DNA from: Haliotis asinina
Taxonomy: Eukaryota; Mollusca; Gastropoda; Lepetellida; Haliotidae
Assembly (NCBI RefSeq): GCF_037392515.1
Contig: NC_090288.1
Coordinates: forward strand, 14,737,969-14,801,968
Direction: 5' to 3'
DNA length: 64,000 bases
Made by a program: the position numbers and the translations under genes. Under the pieces are notes generated by a model. That model did not search any database. It was given only the letters and a program-made list of their open reading frames with translations, and was not told the DNA's origin. Positions 19,013 to 31,765 of the stretch are shown here, one piece after another (positions within the stretch are counted from its first letter, which is position 1; each line of letters opens with the position of its first letter).

Positions 19013-19945
19013 CTGAAAGCCTTAAGGGTGTGCATATTCATAAAACTGGAAGCCCGGTCAAAAGAACCTGTTGTCTGAAGCCTTTTATCTGAAAATACAT
19101 GTAGCAGAATGTCTTAACATCCTCAAATATTATATTACCATATTATAATACATGATCTCCAAATCTCCAATATACAATGTATATCAGTATTCTCACTTTC
19201 AATGTAAGATCTAAATGTAAATATCTTCACTTTACAGAGTAACATATCATTATCATAACTTCATGATGTAAATATGTAAAAATATATACTTTCAAATGTA
19301 GGATCTTAACATATGCATGTTACAATGCAAGATTTCAAACCTCTATCTCATAATCCAATTAGGAGATCTGTTCCTCTATTTGAAAATATTGCATCATGTG
19401 AGATTCACTAAATAATATTGCTTGTGACCAAATGTTGCAGTCAGCAATGTAAATTTCACGTCATTATAAATAAAAATCCACTAAAAATGAATTTAAACTC
19501 TGAAAACACTGTGGAAAAAGCATGTAAAATTTCTGCTTCACAGGTCAGTGATTCCTAATTTCCTACTGAGAAAAGTTTGATAGATTCCAAATCAACGAAA
19601 AGATGATGACACAAGCTCGCATTGACTTTCAGTCAGGTGAACATAGTAGTAAAATGGAATAACAAAATTGTGTAAGTACAATTCTTTAAACAATCGTAAA
19701 TTCTACAAATTTAACAGACATTGCCATCTGACAATTACAAACTTAATACTGTTTCTGCATGTGAATCCTACAACTTCACCTGGAAGCAACTTGAAGCAAA
19801 CTTATTCCATTATACCGACCATCAATCATATCCAGGTATTTCTCTAACATCTGGTGCTGTCGACAATCATAAACAAAATATTCAACAATTCATATGGTGG
19901 TCTAATAGACCAACTACAGTGAGTAAGTATAGAACTATCCCGTGT

Positions 19946-20056
19946 TTTGCAATATTCCAGCAAATCACAACAGGGGACAATAGAAATGGGCTTCACACAA
20001 TGTATCCATGTAGGGAATCAAACCCAGGTCTCCGGCATGATCAGTGAATAATCAGG
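19946..20056 (-). mobile_element. tRNA-derived SINE fragment (minus strand)
   Basis: On the minus strand: AGACCTGGGTTTGATTCCCT (B box), ACATGGATACATTGTGTGAA, CATTTCTATTGTCCCCTGTT and TTGCTGGAATATTGC. It is the same family as 3944-4110, without the A-box end and tail. Confidence 0.75.
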
Positions 20057-20144
20057 TATTATTCTCATAGAACAATACACATACTTTCACAAGTTTTGAT
20101 GATCAGCTGTACTTTGATTGATTACTCTTCGGTGGAAAGATCGG

Positions 20145-22281
20145 GGCCTTGATTTTCTAAGCTCTCTTAGTGCTAAGATCGTCATAATTTTTTTTGTTTT
20201 TTTCCCCATCTTTTTTATTGTTCCCCATTATAGTGAGTACAAAGATATGAAAAAGCATGTAGTAGAATAAGTGTACATACAACAAGTGATGTGAATAGAA
20301 TAAATTGAGTACATCACATATCCCAGTGTAGTGGGTACATAGATATAAAAACGCATACAGTTGATTAAGCGTACATCACATATCAATATCAATGGTATGT
20401 ATTTGTGGTCATCAGGGTTTGAATTCATGGACGAGAGGAAACCATTGGGCTAAAAATGTTCCAACATTATTATTCTGGCAATAAAAGCTTCGATGGTAAA
20501 TACGTCTTTCAATATCTTCAAGTACTTAACTTTTGGAATTGTTTTTTTCAAAGAGCAAGTGTAAATATACCTCTTAGCAGATAACAATACGTGAGTCAGT
20601 AATTGGTTCTTACCCAAAAAGCCAAACCAAATCAATTTTTTTTTGTTAAATGATATGCTTGGATATGTGTAGTAATCCACTGTTCAAATTTCTTCCAGAA
20701 AGTTTTGGTTTCCTCACAATCCCAGTATACATGACATAAGGTCTCATCAGATCCATTACAAAAAGAACATAATTTATTGTCAACCAGATTCATCCTAAAA
20801 ACTCATCTTTTGGTATATACAATTCCATGCAGAAATCTATATTGGAAATCTAACAATTTCACATCTTTTAAATTCTTTCTGCAAGTTTAAAAAATGAAAC
20901 ACCAATCAAAATCAATACAATTAAATAATGTTTCCCATTTTTGGCACCTGTGGGGTTTAAACATTTCAGCTAGCAATTTATCATAGAAAACCCTTGCACC
21001 TTTTCTTGGGGCTGTGAAATCCTTTTGGAAAGAATTTATGGCGAGGTCATTTGTGTTTATATATCCATGTTCCCTTATAGTCTTTTTCCAAGATTCAGGT
21101 AAAATATACATAACATAGTCAAGATCTAGGTATGTACCTCTTATACTAAATTTACGCTTCAGATGTTCAAAGGATTTAAAACCATGTTCATCACATAGGT
21201 CCTTGATTGTCAAGATTCCTCTTTTAGTCCAGTGTCTAATAATGTGGTTTGAGTTTTTGAAATTGTTATTCAGCCATAGGGGCTGGGATAAGATTTCATT
21301 AATATTCTCAGTGTCAATATTATTTTTGGTACAATATAATTTCCATGCACTTACAACGTCTTTCCAAAAAGGATTATCAACTGCTGTTACATTCTGAAAG
21401 TTTGCCCCATATTTTAGTATATCCTTAAAAGGGAAATTGCATGGGTTACAAGGACTTGTTTTTTTCCAGTATAGTTTGGGAGTAGATAATTTCATGGCTT
21501 TAGCAAAGACCTTGACATCAACAATGCGTAGACCTCCATTTTTATAATCTTTTTTTAGGGTGCTCCTTTTGATCTTGTCGTTTTTGTCATTCCAAATGAA
21601 TTTAAAAAACATTCGTTCAAGAGCAGCAATAACGTCCTCAGTAGGGTTAGGTAAAGTGTTAAAAATATGAACAAATTTTGAGAGGGCCAATGTCTTAACA
21701 ACAGTAATTTTACCTATTAGAGTCAATTGTCTTGTTCTCCAGGTTGCCAGTAATCTATTGATCTCTTCCAATCTTTTCTTTGTGTCAATAACCCATAGAT
21801 CCTTCAAATGTGGAGTGAATTTAATTCCTAAAACTTCAAATTTTCTCTTTGCCATTCTATATTCAGATCATGACATAGCATATCCCTGCTACCAGCTTTT
21901 GAGCCTATCCAGATTGCTTTAGTCTTATCTATGTTTATTTTTAGTCCTGACATAATGTAAAATGTATTAAGTGTGTCAATAGCGGAGTACAAATTTTCCT
22001 CTGTGCCATCCAGAAATAGTTCAGTGTCATCTGCATATTGACCCAATTTGTATTCTTGATCGTCAATTATTATGCCCTTTATAACTTCATGTTGTCTTAT
22101 CATACATCCTAAGATTTCAGCTACAAAAAGAAACAGATATGGGGATATGGGATCCCCCTGCCTGCAGCCCCGTTGGTTTGGGAAGAAGTCAGAGAGATGC
22201 CCATGAGATCGTCATAAGTTAATGTTAATGTATGGCACTTATGGCGACCTAAGCGATAAGAGAGCTTCGAAAATCTAGGCC
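20145..22281. mobile_element. Palindromic MITE split by a LINE insertion
   Basis: The left arm at 20145-20187 reads GGCCTTGATTTTCTAAGCTC..., and the right arm (to 22281) reads on the minus strand GGCCTAGATTTTCGAAGCTC.... They pair over about 33 bp. The interior, apart from the LINE at 20188-22205, is only about 75 bp, so the original MITE was about 120-130 bp. A similar-looking but different palindrome lies at 23285-23435. Confidence 0.7.
20188..22205 (-). mobile_element. L1-like LINE, 5'-truncated inside the reverse transcriptase
   Basis: Minus-strand frames at 21828-22103 and 20887-21855 encode the reverse transcriptase catalytic box YADDTELFLDG, then SGLKINIDKTKAIWIG, LGIKFTPHL, WRTRQLTLIGKITVVKTLAL and a C-terminal region typical of the L1 clade. 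The retained sequence begins just before a DPISPYLFLFVAEILG-like motif, so the endonuclease and the first half of the reverse transcriptase are missing. The two pieces are in different frames, so this copy is dead. A 12-bp target-site duplication, AGATCGTCATAA, lies at 20176-20187 and 22206-22217, and a T-rich run at 20188-20217 is the complement of the A-rich 3' tail. It inserted into a MITE. Confidence 0.93.
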
Positions 22282-23284
22282 TGTGTTTGGCAAAAGGCTG
22301 TCACAAAATAAAGCAGTAATCCCAACTTCAGGTTGGTCTAGTTGCTATACTACATAAAACCAAAATAAAAATATAGAAATTTCAGAAATTAATTGCCATA
22401 CCTGCTGTATGTTCAATGTCATCTGGCAGCCATATATAAGGTACTCATGTCACAAAAATACCTGCACTCAATTCATAATGTTTCAGAAAGAAACTTTCTT
22501 AATAAAAAAATATCTGTCATATTCCTTGACATTCATTCATAACAATGAATGCCTTGGCTCCCTATATGAAGTGGAATGAAAGGAATTATGATGATTCATA
22601 TTTTTTGACATTTTCCCATATTTTGAAAATATTTGTAACTATGCATTTTTGAAGCAATTGTGTCTATGTTTAAATTTCAGGTGGTAAGGGGAAATATTTT
22701 GCATCTGAAGTATATCATCCATATCCCACAACAAACCATGCAGTTGGTTTAACAAAACTTGTGAATAATGTTTCAGTTATGTCCCTGCTTGATGTTTAAG
22801 GCAGGCCCAAGAGGCTGCAGGTAATACTATCTCTTCAGTGAAGCATACAAGAAAAGGGTATGTTGCTCACAAATCGAAAAACATACACAGGGCTGATCAA
22901 GGATTAGAATTACAATTAGTAATTACGATTATGATCATGTTTGGTTAAGGAAATGTTTTGGAGAATATGTATAACTCCCCATGCTACCAATTTCTAGTCT
23001 TACAATGTCTACATGATGACAAAAGATAGCTGTCTTCGTGAGGTAAGTAACTTGTAGGGACAATAGGTCTGCAGTTCTGTGAGTTTTTAAACCATTTATT
23101 AAATCAGTTACATTCACACCAAATTCAATTTATGAGAATTGAAAAGAGCTCCCCATGTATGTCACAGAAAAAAAACTTGCTTCTGTCATGTGTTGTAGAA
23201 GAAATTCTACTTATGTGAGACATGTTTTATAATGGTCTTTGTACTGACAGTAACAAATCCAGTTTTGACACTGTTGAGACACTA

Positions 23285-23435
23285 GGTCCCGTTTAATAAA
23301 GCCCTCGTAAGCCTAAGATCTCATAACTGTTCTCATAGCGTTCATACTTCCCATGTTCCAGAATAGTATTTATGAATGATACAAGGAAAGTTATGATATC
23401 TGAGACTTACAAGTGCTTTGGGAAACAAGGCCCTG
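23285..23435. mobile_element. Palindromic MITE, about 150 bp
   Basis: The left end reads GGTCCCGTTTAATAAAGCCC and TCGTAAGCCTAAGATCTCAT. The right end, read on the minus strand, is AGGGCCTTGTTTCCCAAAGC and ACTTGTAAGTCTCAGATATC. The arms pair over about 45 bp with mismatches. No clear target duplication. It is intergenic, 0.9 kb from the 3' end of AMT. Confidence 0.6.
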
Positions 23436-24348
23436 TGGTTGCAATTCAGCAGGACTAAGAAGCAAAAGGGCACAGAAAGGACATAACTTGTAATGAATAC
23501 AGAATACAGAATACCAGCCTTGTTCAGCTAGGATGGACACTGGAGAGTCATTAAACTCTCTTGCCTCACGGAGATGAATCTAAAATGTCCGCCATGTCAA
23601 TATTGAAAGTTTGGGAAGTTAAGTGAGGTAGCTCTGCTATAACACAAACTGACAGATGCATCTAAGTGCATATACACACAATACATGAAAGTTTACAGCA
23701 AAGAACAAAATTGAGATTAGAACCATTGTCTGTTAGATCACACAGTCATAATAATCAGGGGCATGGAAGCAGCATTATAAGAGCAAGTGTAATTCATCAT
23801 AGATCTGTCACCATCACCTCATCTTATTGTAGGAATCTGTAGGACCTATCATTGAATCACTAAATTCTACAAGGCACAAGTCAACAATGTCTTCATATTA
23901 TACCAAAACAAACCCCACTGAACATTGTCTGTCATATATCAATCTGTTCTTCACAGATTTGCATACACTGTCTTCTCCTATCACCCCTGAATACAACCAG
24001 CACATATGTGATGTGACTGATATGTCTAGAATGGGAAAGGATGAGACAGGAGGTCATTCATGGCTGATGGAAGTCAAGTGATTCCAACTCCTGTGAAAAC
24101 CACTGACTGTTAGTCAAATGATGTGTACTACAGACACCTGCATTAATGATGCACATATTCACATAATGTCAAGCAAAATTGTCACTATGATGTAAGCTCA
24201 ATGCCTTATGTTCTTTCCAGTTACATTAGTTCCAAAGTATTCATGAAGGTGACAGGGGAACAAGTTGCATACAAACCCATGATGGTGATAATTGTCTAAA
24301 TCAATCAATCATATCTGAACTAAAGTTCATAAGCTGCCATCTTTACAG

Positions 24349-27300
24349 TTACTTTCCCGTAAAATATTTCGTTGGCACAAATGGCATCTTCACCACCTCC
24401 CCATCAACAGCTTTCTGTCTGACCTTGAACTTGATAGGTGTCCCTGTCTTTGAAAAGTGTGTTTCTACATAGCCCATGGAGATGTTTGTCTTCAGTGAAG
24501 GTGAAGGACAGCCACTAGTCACATGACCAATTGTCTTCTGTCCCTCTGCATCCAAGATGATGGCACCCGCTGTGATGAAAAGAGGTTTGAAACTGAATAC
24601 TTTTTAAACACTTGTCCAGCTGAATACTGGTCCAAGCCTAAAATCCATCATTAAACTAATCTCAACAGCTTTGCCTTTGAAATACATAAACTAATTTGCC
24701 ATAAAATTCTACTTATGTAATATTATTTTGGTTGAAAATACCGTTTGCTATCTTTAAATCTTTTGCACTCATATAAACTTTAGAGCATTAATTTCAAAGT
24801 GATTTCAGTTCTTATTTAATTTTATGCTTAAGAGGAGAAAAATCACATTACTGCACATCTGAAGTGGTGGGACTTTAGTCTCATCTATATAATTCAGTGC
24901 CTGAATTCATAATTAGTTTCATAATTCAGCACATTTAAAGCCACTTTGAGGATTCAGTGTCACTTTTATAATTCATTTCTTTATGTTTGATTGAGTGCCA
25001 CCTTAAGAATTCAGCACCACCTGTAGAATTCAGTGCCATCAATATTATTAACTTCCAGAAGAGTTGCAAGCTTGTCTACAATGATTGTAGCTCAAGTGAT
25101 GCTGCTGAATTTATAGTGTGCATCCTAGTATCCTCTCTCAACACCTACCTCTAGCTGGTGGCCCTGAGGAGATAAACCCAACTCGTTTGCGAGTGATTCC
25201 CTTCGATTTGAGCTTCAGCTGACTGAGAATGACATCAGCGCCAGGGAATCCCCCAGTGTCACGTCGACGTTTGGCTGCAACACAACATCCACCAAGTCAA
25301 GTCAGCAAAGTTGTTTTCTGACATCAGCAAATGGTGGTGGAATTTGTGATGGTTATTAAGAATAATTGATCACAAACACTGTGTTTCCTGATTAACGAAA
25401 GGACCTTTCTTCATTGCAAGTACTGTTTAAGTGAAAATGGAATTTCTGGGAAAAAACATGCTATCTAAAAACAGAATTTTTTTTAACAAGTATCTCTTAA
25501 TTCAACAAAATAAACACAATATGAGCAAGTGTTCGCACAAAAAGAATCTTTTGATCATTTGGAAATCAGTGAACGTACCTTTACTATAAGACAGAAAACA
25601 AACATTTCTGAAACCCTCAGTTAAATTAATAAACTGATTAGGCCAAGTTTACTCCACTGAATTCGGAAGTTTGGTGATAATTTCTTCAGCATACCAATAA
25701 CCCAGTTCAAGTTAGCCTCTACTGGAGTAGTGTCCTCAGTGATGTCATTGCCGTACAGACAGAGGCCAGCCTCTAGCCTCAAGCTGTCTCTGGCTCCAAG
25801 ACCTGCCATACGGACCTCAGCATGGGACGAGGACAGGAGCAGCTTCAGCAGCTCCTCAACCTGATCCTCGGCCACAGATATCTGTAGGGCACGAAGTACA
25901 TCAATTTCGTAATTTGCCAGGGCATCATTCATTTAGAGAATGTGTGTGTCTGCATGGTAGCCCAAAGTGTAGATCACATATTAGAATCTGTACTATGCTG
26001 AGAGAGTGTAATCTTAAACATAGCTACATTTGACCTCCTTCTAAATGTGCAAACTGTGCCATTTCACGCTTGTCAAAAGGGTACATAAAGTACACAATCT
26101 GGACTACCAGTTGTCCAACTTCCATCTTGTGGATGGCATGGTGGCCGAGTTGTAAAGATCACTGACTTTGTGTGCTGGTGATTAGGTGCCTGATTCTGAA
26201 AGTGATGGTTCGAATTCCAGGCAGGACACAACCTTACAATGTACAAGAATATGTACTTAATTCCTCAAATCTGACCCCTCTATCACACCTTGATTTAAGG
26301 AGAATCTCATGGGTGTCAGTTAATAGCAAATTTATCGACACAAGTTAGCTGAAGCTACCAGACTCCAAGGCTTGAAGTTGATGCTATTGATGATGTAGGA
26401 AGGTTACAAGAAGAATTTATTTCTCCCAATGTCCAAAACAGAATCCCTGTTTCCTCATGATTCCTATTTCAACTAATATAAGTTATCACATCGTGTCGAG
26501 GGAAATACGGGGTTCTATCAGTCCCCAGTAAAGTTGTAATCCCCACGCCTCCGGTTCGGGGAATACAACCTTACAAGGGACTGATAAACCCCCCGTATTT
26601 CCCAAGACACGATGTGATAATGCATTTATCCAGCTGAATGTTTTCACTAAAGCCAAACAAAACAACATGCATTGAATCGACTTGCTGCCATGTTGACACC
26701 AGCTGATCGTATGACCCCAATGCACCGCACGTTACTAAAGGCTTGTCGATGCACGCTTTTCTCACTTTGCGTCGTCACCGAGGCATTGCCGGGTGATAAG
26801 ACTTTCGTACCGGGAGTACATGACTTTTATGCTCCCGCTCGCGGATCGTGATGGATGTACATGGTATTTTATCAGAGTCATGTGGATCAATCAAATCTCG
26901 ACATTCTTACATGAGGCTAGATAATTCAGGTTATCAGAGTGAATGTCTACCTCTACACCATCCTCGCCCGTGTAACCACACCTTGTGATTCGACAGTCAG
27001 GAATACCAAATATGGAGGTCAAGGCTGAAGTCATAAAGGTCAGCTGGCAAAGGTCAAAGTTAATACCTGGTTGCAGAACCTTTGTCATTTTTGGTCCTGA
27101 AATTTGATTAAACAATAATTACTTGCTGAAATTTGAGGAATCAACCTTAAATTCCAAGCGTAGGAATTTTGGCATAATTTGTTTGGATTTTTTTCTAAAA
27201 GGAAAAGCATATTACCTATAACACTATTTCTAACATAACATCTGAACATCCAGTGATATATTTATTAAAACCTGAGAAAAATTATTTATATTGCTCCTGG

Positions 27301-29921
27301 TCAGAAGATATTGTTTGTAAGACTTTGTCTCCCACTCATTGTTACTATACATGTGCTTTAATACATGGTATTTTTATATCTGGAAACATGAAAGGTTGTG
27401 ACATTAAATTAAGCACACATGGGCATGGGAAGTTCCACTTTCATGTAAATTTTGGTATGTGATGACTTGTTTGAGTCACTGATAATACGACAAAAAAACA
27501 GGAAGAACAATATAGACAAACTCTATGAATAGCAACTTCTTAACTTTGTGTCACATATCAACACATATTCTCATACCATTGTCATGCAGGACTTCTCTCA
27601 ATTTCACCAAGAAAATTTTTTGCAACAAAATAGCAATTGGTCCCCAATTTGGGTCTGAAGAGCTTGGAATACTAACAAATGTGCTGTATTTTGTACATAC
27701 ACATGTACAGGAACCAAGTTAATCACTGAGCATAGCCACAGTTGAGATGTTTCACTAACCTTGCACAGCCACTAAGGCCTTTTTGATTTTCTCAACTTTG
27801 ACATCAAGGCCTTTCTTTCTACATTCTTCTGCCCTGTTCTGAAAAATACATATGAGGAATATGAACTTGTGGTGATATTAGGGTGGTAAAATACACAGAC
27901 AATCAGGTAATTAAAGTCTTTTCTAGAGATCGGCATAATTGTTATATCAGCACAAAAGTTAGAAATCATTAATTTATTACCAAGATAGGTTCATGAAAAC
28001 AGAGATGACAATCAGATTTTAACTTATAAATTTTATCAAGCATCCAACCAACCAATCATTAATTATTGCAATCTTAGATCACAAATCACATGCTATAAAT
28101 GAGTGAAACAGAATTCTTTTCGCTCAGAGTCAGGGATCTGCTGGGACAGTTAAAACAAACCCAGCACACATATCTATCAACTACAAACTGAAAACAATAA
28201 TGACAATAGAATATACTCATACTTTGACCTGATAATACAGCCAGATGAATCCAGAATGAATTCTGATGTTAAAACCTCTGTGTATATGTTGGATTTAAAA
28301 TGTTCACTTACTCCTACAAAGAACTTGGAGGCCTTACTGGTAATTAGGTATTCATCGGATAGGACTACATTTGATTAATGCACAAATGTAAACAATGAAC
28401 ACTGAAAAGATTGTATTACATTGTATTTTGTGAGTGTGCGAAAATCCTGACAGTTCTTATAAAGGTCCTGTTGTTAAAGTAATTGTAAATTGTTACATAC
28501 AATACAGTATTCTACACCATTTCCGAGAAACATCTTTCTATTTTCAGTACAGATACATGACATTAGTAACTTTCGGGTCCTCTTCAATCCATTTTTGCCA
28601 GTTAAAGTAAAACCCTTGAGGTGAAGTACTGTGGTAAAGAGGTACTGTAATGGAGTTCTGATCTGAATGAGATCTATTGCGTCTTAAATATTTACTTTTA
28701 TTATCAGAGTTATGACATGGACCACAGAACTTGTGCAAGGTCATGGAATTACCATGCTGCAGATTAACATGGACAGCCCACTAGGACACATACATACTGT
28801 AAGTAATCAACATGTTTGTTTCTAACAGAATGCAAACAGACATTAAACAGTACCTGCATGTTGGAGAAATCCTTCTCAATGCATCCTGCATTTGATACAA
28901 CATACAAATAATCTTCTGTAGTCTTTGTGACAATCAAGTCATCCAAAATTCCACCCTTTTCATTTAGAAATACTGACAGAGTCCCACTGTTATCCTTCAA
29001 ACCTTGAATATCAGCAGGAACAAGAGATTCCATGTACTCGATACGATCTTTGCCCTCAACTTTGGTTTGAAGCATGTGGGAAACATCAAATATGCCAACA
29101 CTTTCCCTCACATGTAGATGAGACTCAGATATTGTGTCCTTGTACTGGACTGGCATCTCCCAGCCAGCAAATGGTACCATTTTCCCTTGCTGGGCAACAT
29201 GGAAATTGTACAAACATGTTCTTCGTAGATTGGAGCTCTGAAAAAGTTGCAAACATAAAGACATATGTAAATGATTCAGAATAAATTCTTTGGAATATTT
29301 ATGAAGGCATATGCTGTTGATGGGATGTTATGTTCTTTTTATTATTCCATAAAGTTTGCAGTTCTTTCTTATCCATATTAAATCAAACACAGAAATAGAA
29401 ATTAGCAAGTGAATGAGTTTCGTCTTACATTTCTGTTTTCATTTTCATTTTAGGCATATCACCGCCCATCTGTTTCCAAAATGGCACACGTATGGGTAAA
29501 TACAACTGCTGTCAATCACAGAACTACCGCCAGTACCGGAAAATTTCAAGACCGTTTTTTTTCCAGTTAAGCTGCTAGGATTAACTAAAATGTACAAGAG
29601 CTACTACAACTGGTATGATGAATGCATAACACTTATTTCATACCTGATAATACGTAAATCATTCACATATATACGTAATATAACGCATCCAAGCAGCAAG
29701 TGACACCCAAGTTCTTTGACACGATCACACGACAAATATGGTGTTGTACATGTCACCTCCAATTCTTGGGGCTAGCATTAATTCAGAAATAGTACAAGAT
29801 CCATCATTCAAAAATGTGTGTTCTTTACCGTATTGTTGAACCGTTTAGCGACGCTGTCATGTCTATTTTTGCGCAGAAAATGCTGCACAAACGCTCTGCT
29901 CCAAGTCGTCTGCATTGCCAT
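24349..29921 (-). CDS. AMT: Aminomethyltransferase, glycine cleavage system T protein, mitochondrial; complete, 7 coding exons
   Basis: Coding exons in transcript order: 29829-29921, 28854-29237, 27760-27838, 26951-27096, 25695-25881, 25149-25274, 24349-24569. All are bounded by AG/GT and the phases run through, giving about 411 residues against 403 in human. The enzyme takes the aminomethyl group from lipoylated H protein and passes it to tetrahydrofolate, releasing ammonia, in the mitochondrial matrix. The first exon ([19 protein letters not shown]...) is rich in R and K with no acid before residue 20, as expected of a transit peptide. Conserved blocks include [97 protein letters not shown] and [10 protein letters not shown]. 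Exon 4 ends at GAG|GTAGAC, joining GEDGVE to ISVAED as in other animals. Nothing is broken. Assignment is very secure. Confidence 0.97.
24880..25045. repeat. Degenerate short tandem repeat in an AMT intron
   Basis: Repeated AATTCAGTGCC / AATTCAGCACC words spaced by about 20-40 bp (AATTCAGCACATTTAAAGCC, GAATTCAGCACCACC, GAATTCAGTGCCATC). An old, low-identity minisatellite. Confidence 0.45.
26128..26290 (+). mobile_element. Possible tRNA-like SINE remnant in AMT intron
   Basis: ATGGCATGGTGGCCGAGTTG followed about 70 bp later by GGTTCGAATTCC resembles the A and B boxes of a tRNA with a long variable arm (Leu/Ser type). An unrelated body follows. There is no clear tail or target duplication. It lacks the pairing of a functional tRNA gene. 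Confidence 0.45.
26482..26624. mobile_element. Palindromic MITE in AMT intron, about 140 bp
   Basis: The left arm reads AGTTATCACATCGTGTCGAG then GGAAATACGGGG. The right arm, read on the minus strand, is CATTATCACATCGTGTCTTG then GGAAATACGGGG. The pairing continues through CAGTCCC and TTGTAA towards the centre near 26555. No coding capacity and no clear target duplication. The GC-richer sequence to about 26880 may belong to a larger element of the same kind. Confidence 0.65.
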
Positions 29922-30588
29922 CTTTTGAGGCACGTTGATAAATGGCCTTGACCCACAATTGACCTCAACCTCTATAGGTTGGTTGAATATAAAAAAGGAG
30001 GGTTACATTGAGGAAGAATTAAACGAAACATCGAAGTTATCCTCTTTCATATCAGTATCGCTTATGTGTTTACATGCTGGACGAAACATATGCATAAATG
30101 GAACCCATTAATAACCAAAAAGGTACATTAAGAAACATGTCAAAGAAAATGCAGGGCTCGTCAGGGAAAAAAATGAAGAGGACATGACATAACTGACCAT
30201 TACATTTTGTTCAATTATATCAGGGATACTCTAGGCTCCCTGGTTAAGTTTACATTGAAAGGAAAATGTGCGTGACGTTACACTTCATTTACCGTACTGA
30301 TAAAAGTATTATCCCACAGATCAAACATGGGGCAACGTTTCGTCAGATAATAATTTTTTAAACATTTCTATTTTGATAGTTTGTTATGTTTACTTTAGGA
30401 GAATGGGTATTCAGAGAGCGTACACCGATAAATCAATATATGGTCTCTGAGGATTTTTCAAACAGACATGTAAGGGTTTATGCAGTTTCTCCTGAGCATA
30501 TGGAAGTACTTGGTCCCAAAAATGTGTTACGAAATCACGGTCTTTTAACGAGACAGTATCACGGCCCGGAAAACGGAACATCGATTTG

Positions 30589-30640
30589 ATTGCTTGATTG
30601 CTTGATTGCTTGATTGATTGATTGATTGATTTAGGGAGAG
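30589..30640 (+). repeat. GATTGCTT/GATT simple repeat
   Basis: Several GATTGCTT octamers pass into (GATT)n. It lies in the spacer between AMT and ING3. Confidence 0.9.
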
Positions 30641-30790
30641 GGAGGTGTTGTCGTGAAAAAGCGCTACATGTATTTGTGGGGTCAGAAAGAAATGATGCGT
30701 AATTAAATTGGTCTGGTGGTTGGGGTCGGGAGTCAGGAAAATATGTGACAAGGTCCTAAAACAAATATCATTTTCCAATGGGACAAATCT

Positions 30791-30893
30791 GAGTGAGTGA
30801 GTGAGTGAGTGAGTGAGAACAATATAAATCGGCTTCACTCATTGCGTCCATGCTGGGAAATGATCTTCGATCAGCTTGACGAGCGAACGCTTT
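30791..30893 (-). mobile_element. tRNA-derived SINE, decayed copy (minus strand)
   Basis: Starts on the plus strand with a (GAGT)n run, the complement of the tail, and ends GACGAGCGAACGCTTT, the complement of AAAGCGTTCGCTCGTC in the intact copy at 3944-4110. The middle (AGTGAAGCC, CATGGACGCAATG) is degenerate and the body is deleted. It lies between AMT and ING3. Confidence 0.65.
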
Positions 30894-31765
30894 GAAAAAT
30901 ATCCATCCACTCAACGACTTCTGTGAAGATGGTTCCAGTTGTCAAAATGTCCCAAATTACTTAAAATCATTAAATACATGTCATAAATGCATAGTTTTGT
31001 CAACTTTGTCTTACATTTTCTTCATTAGTAACTCGATCATCAGAGCCAAATGATATTCCTGTACCTGTACAGAAAACACTGTAATACCATTTATTATTTG
31101 TCAGGTATGTGTTGTTTAATTATATATATGGACTGATCCGCCATAAGATAAAAATGCAGAAGTTTGATAACATATATTTTCTGTATTTGGTTCTGAAGTC
31201 CTAATTAGTTAATATTTCATCAACTTTCCCCAACTCCTTAGTAGGCACACACGCATGCTTGCCTAAAAATCTGTATGAAGGGTTTCAGAATACATTGCTT
31301 TAAAAATATTTTGCAATATATAAATATCAGGAAAAACAAACACTTTGTCTTTTCAGTCTAGGCTCATCCATGGTGTTCTGACTTACACGGTGAATCCTTT
31401 TCCGGACTGTCGTGTATGTTTGTCTTTTAGGATTTTCCAAGCACATGGTTCGCCTTATATTTACTTTTCTAAAACCTCTCTTGATTGGTTGTTCTTTGTG
31501 AAGCTGGTATTGATCTTATGTCCAACTGCTGAATAAAGTCATTCTTGTCATCATACAGGAAACCTTGATTTTAATATTGTTTCTTTTTCCAGCGTGCCTG
31601 CTGTCTACTATGGTCATAGCAATGTTTAGATAATTAAGCATTTGTCACGAAACCGGGCTTTAGATAATTTCTCCGGAACCAATCAAATACATCGTTACAT
31701 TGCCTCGCACCAAAACACAAACTACGCCATTTGTATTTCATGCGAGTCGACTGAGAATCAACAAA

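Larger units (their letters stand above)
29922..31765. other. Divergent intergenic spacer between AMT and ING3
   Basis: 1.84 kb separate the two start codons. Both promoters should lie here, but I see no firm core elements. Recognised contents are the GATT repeat (30589-30640) and a decayed SINE (30791-30893). The open frame at 30386-30589 runs into the GATT repeat and has no splice context, so I do not call it. Confidence 0.6.

Noticed and set aside
24349-24555. Treating the AMT fragments as a pseudogene or separate genes
   Set aside because: All seven exons join in phase with normal splice sites and give a full-length T protein.
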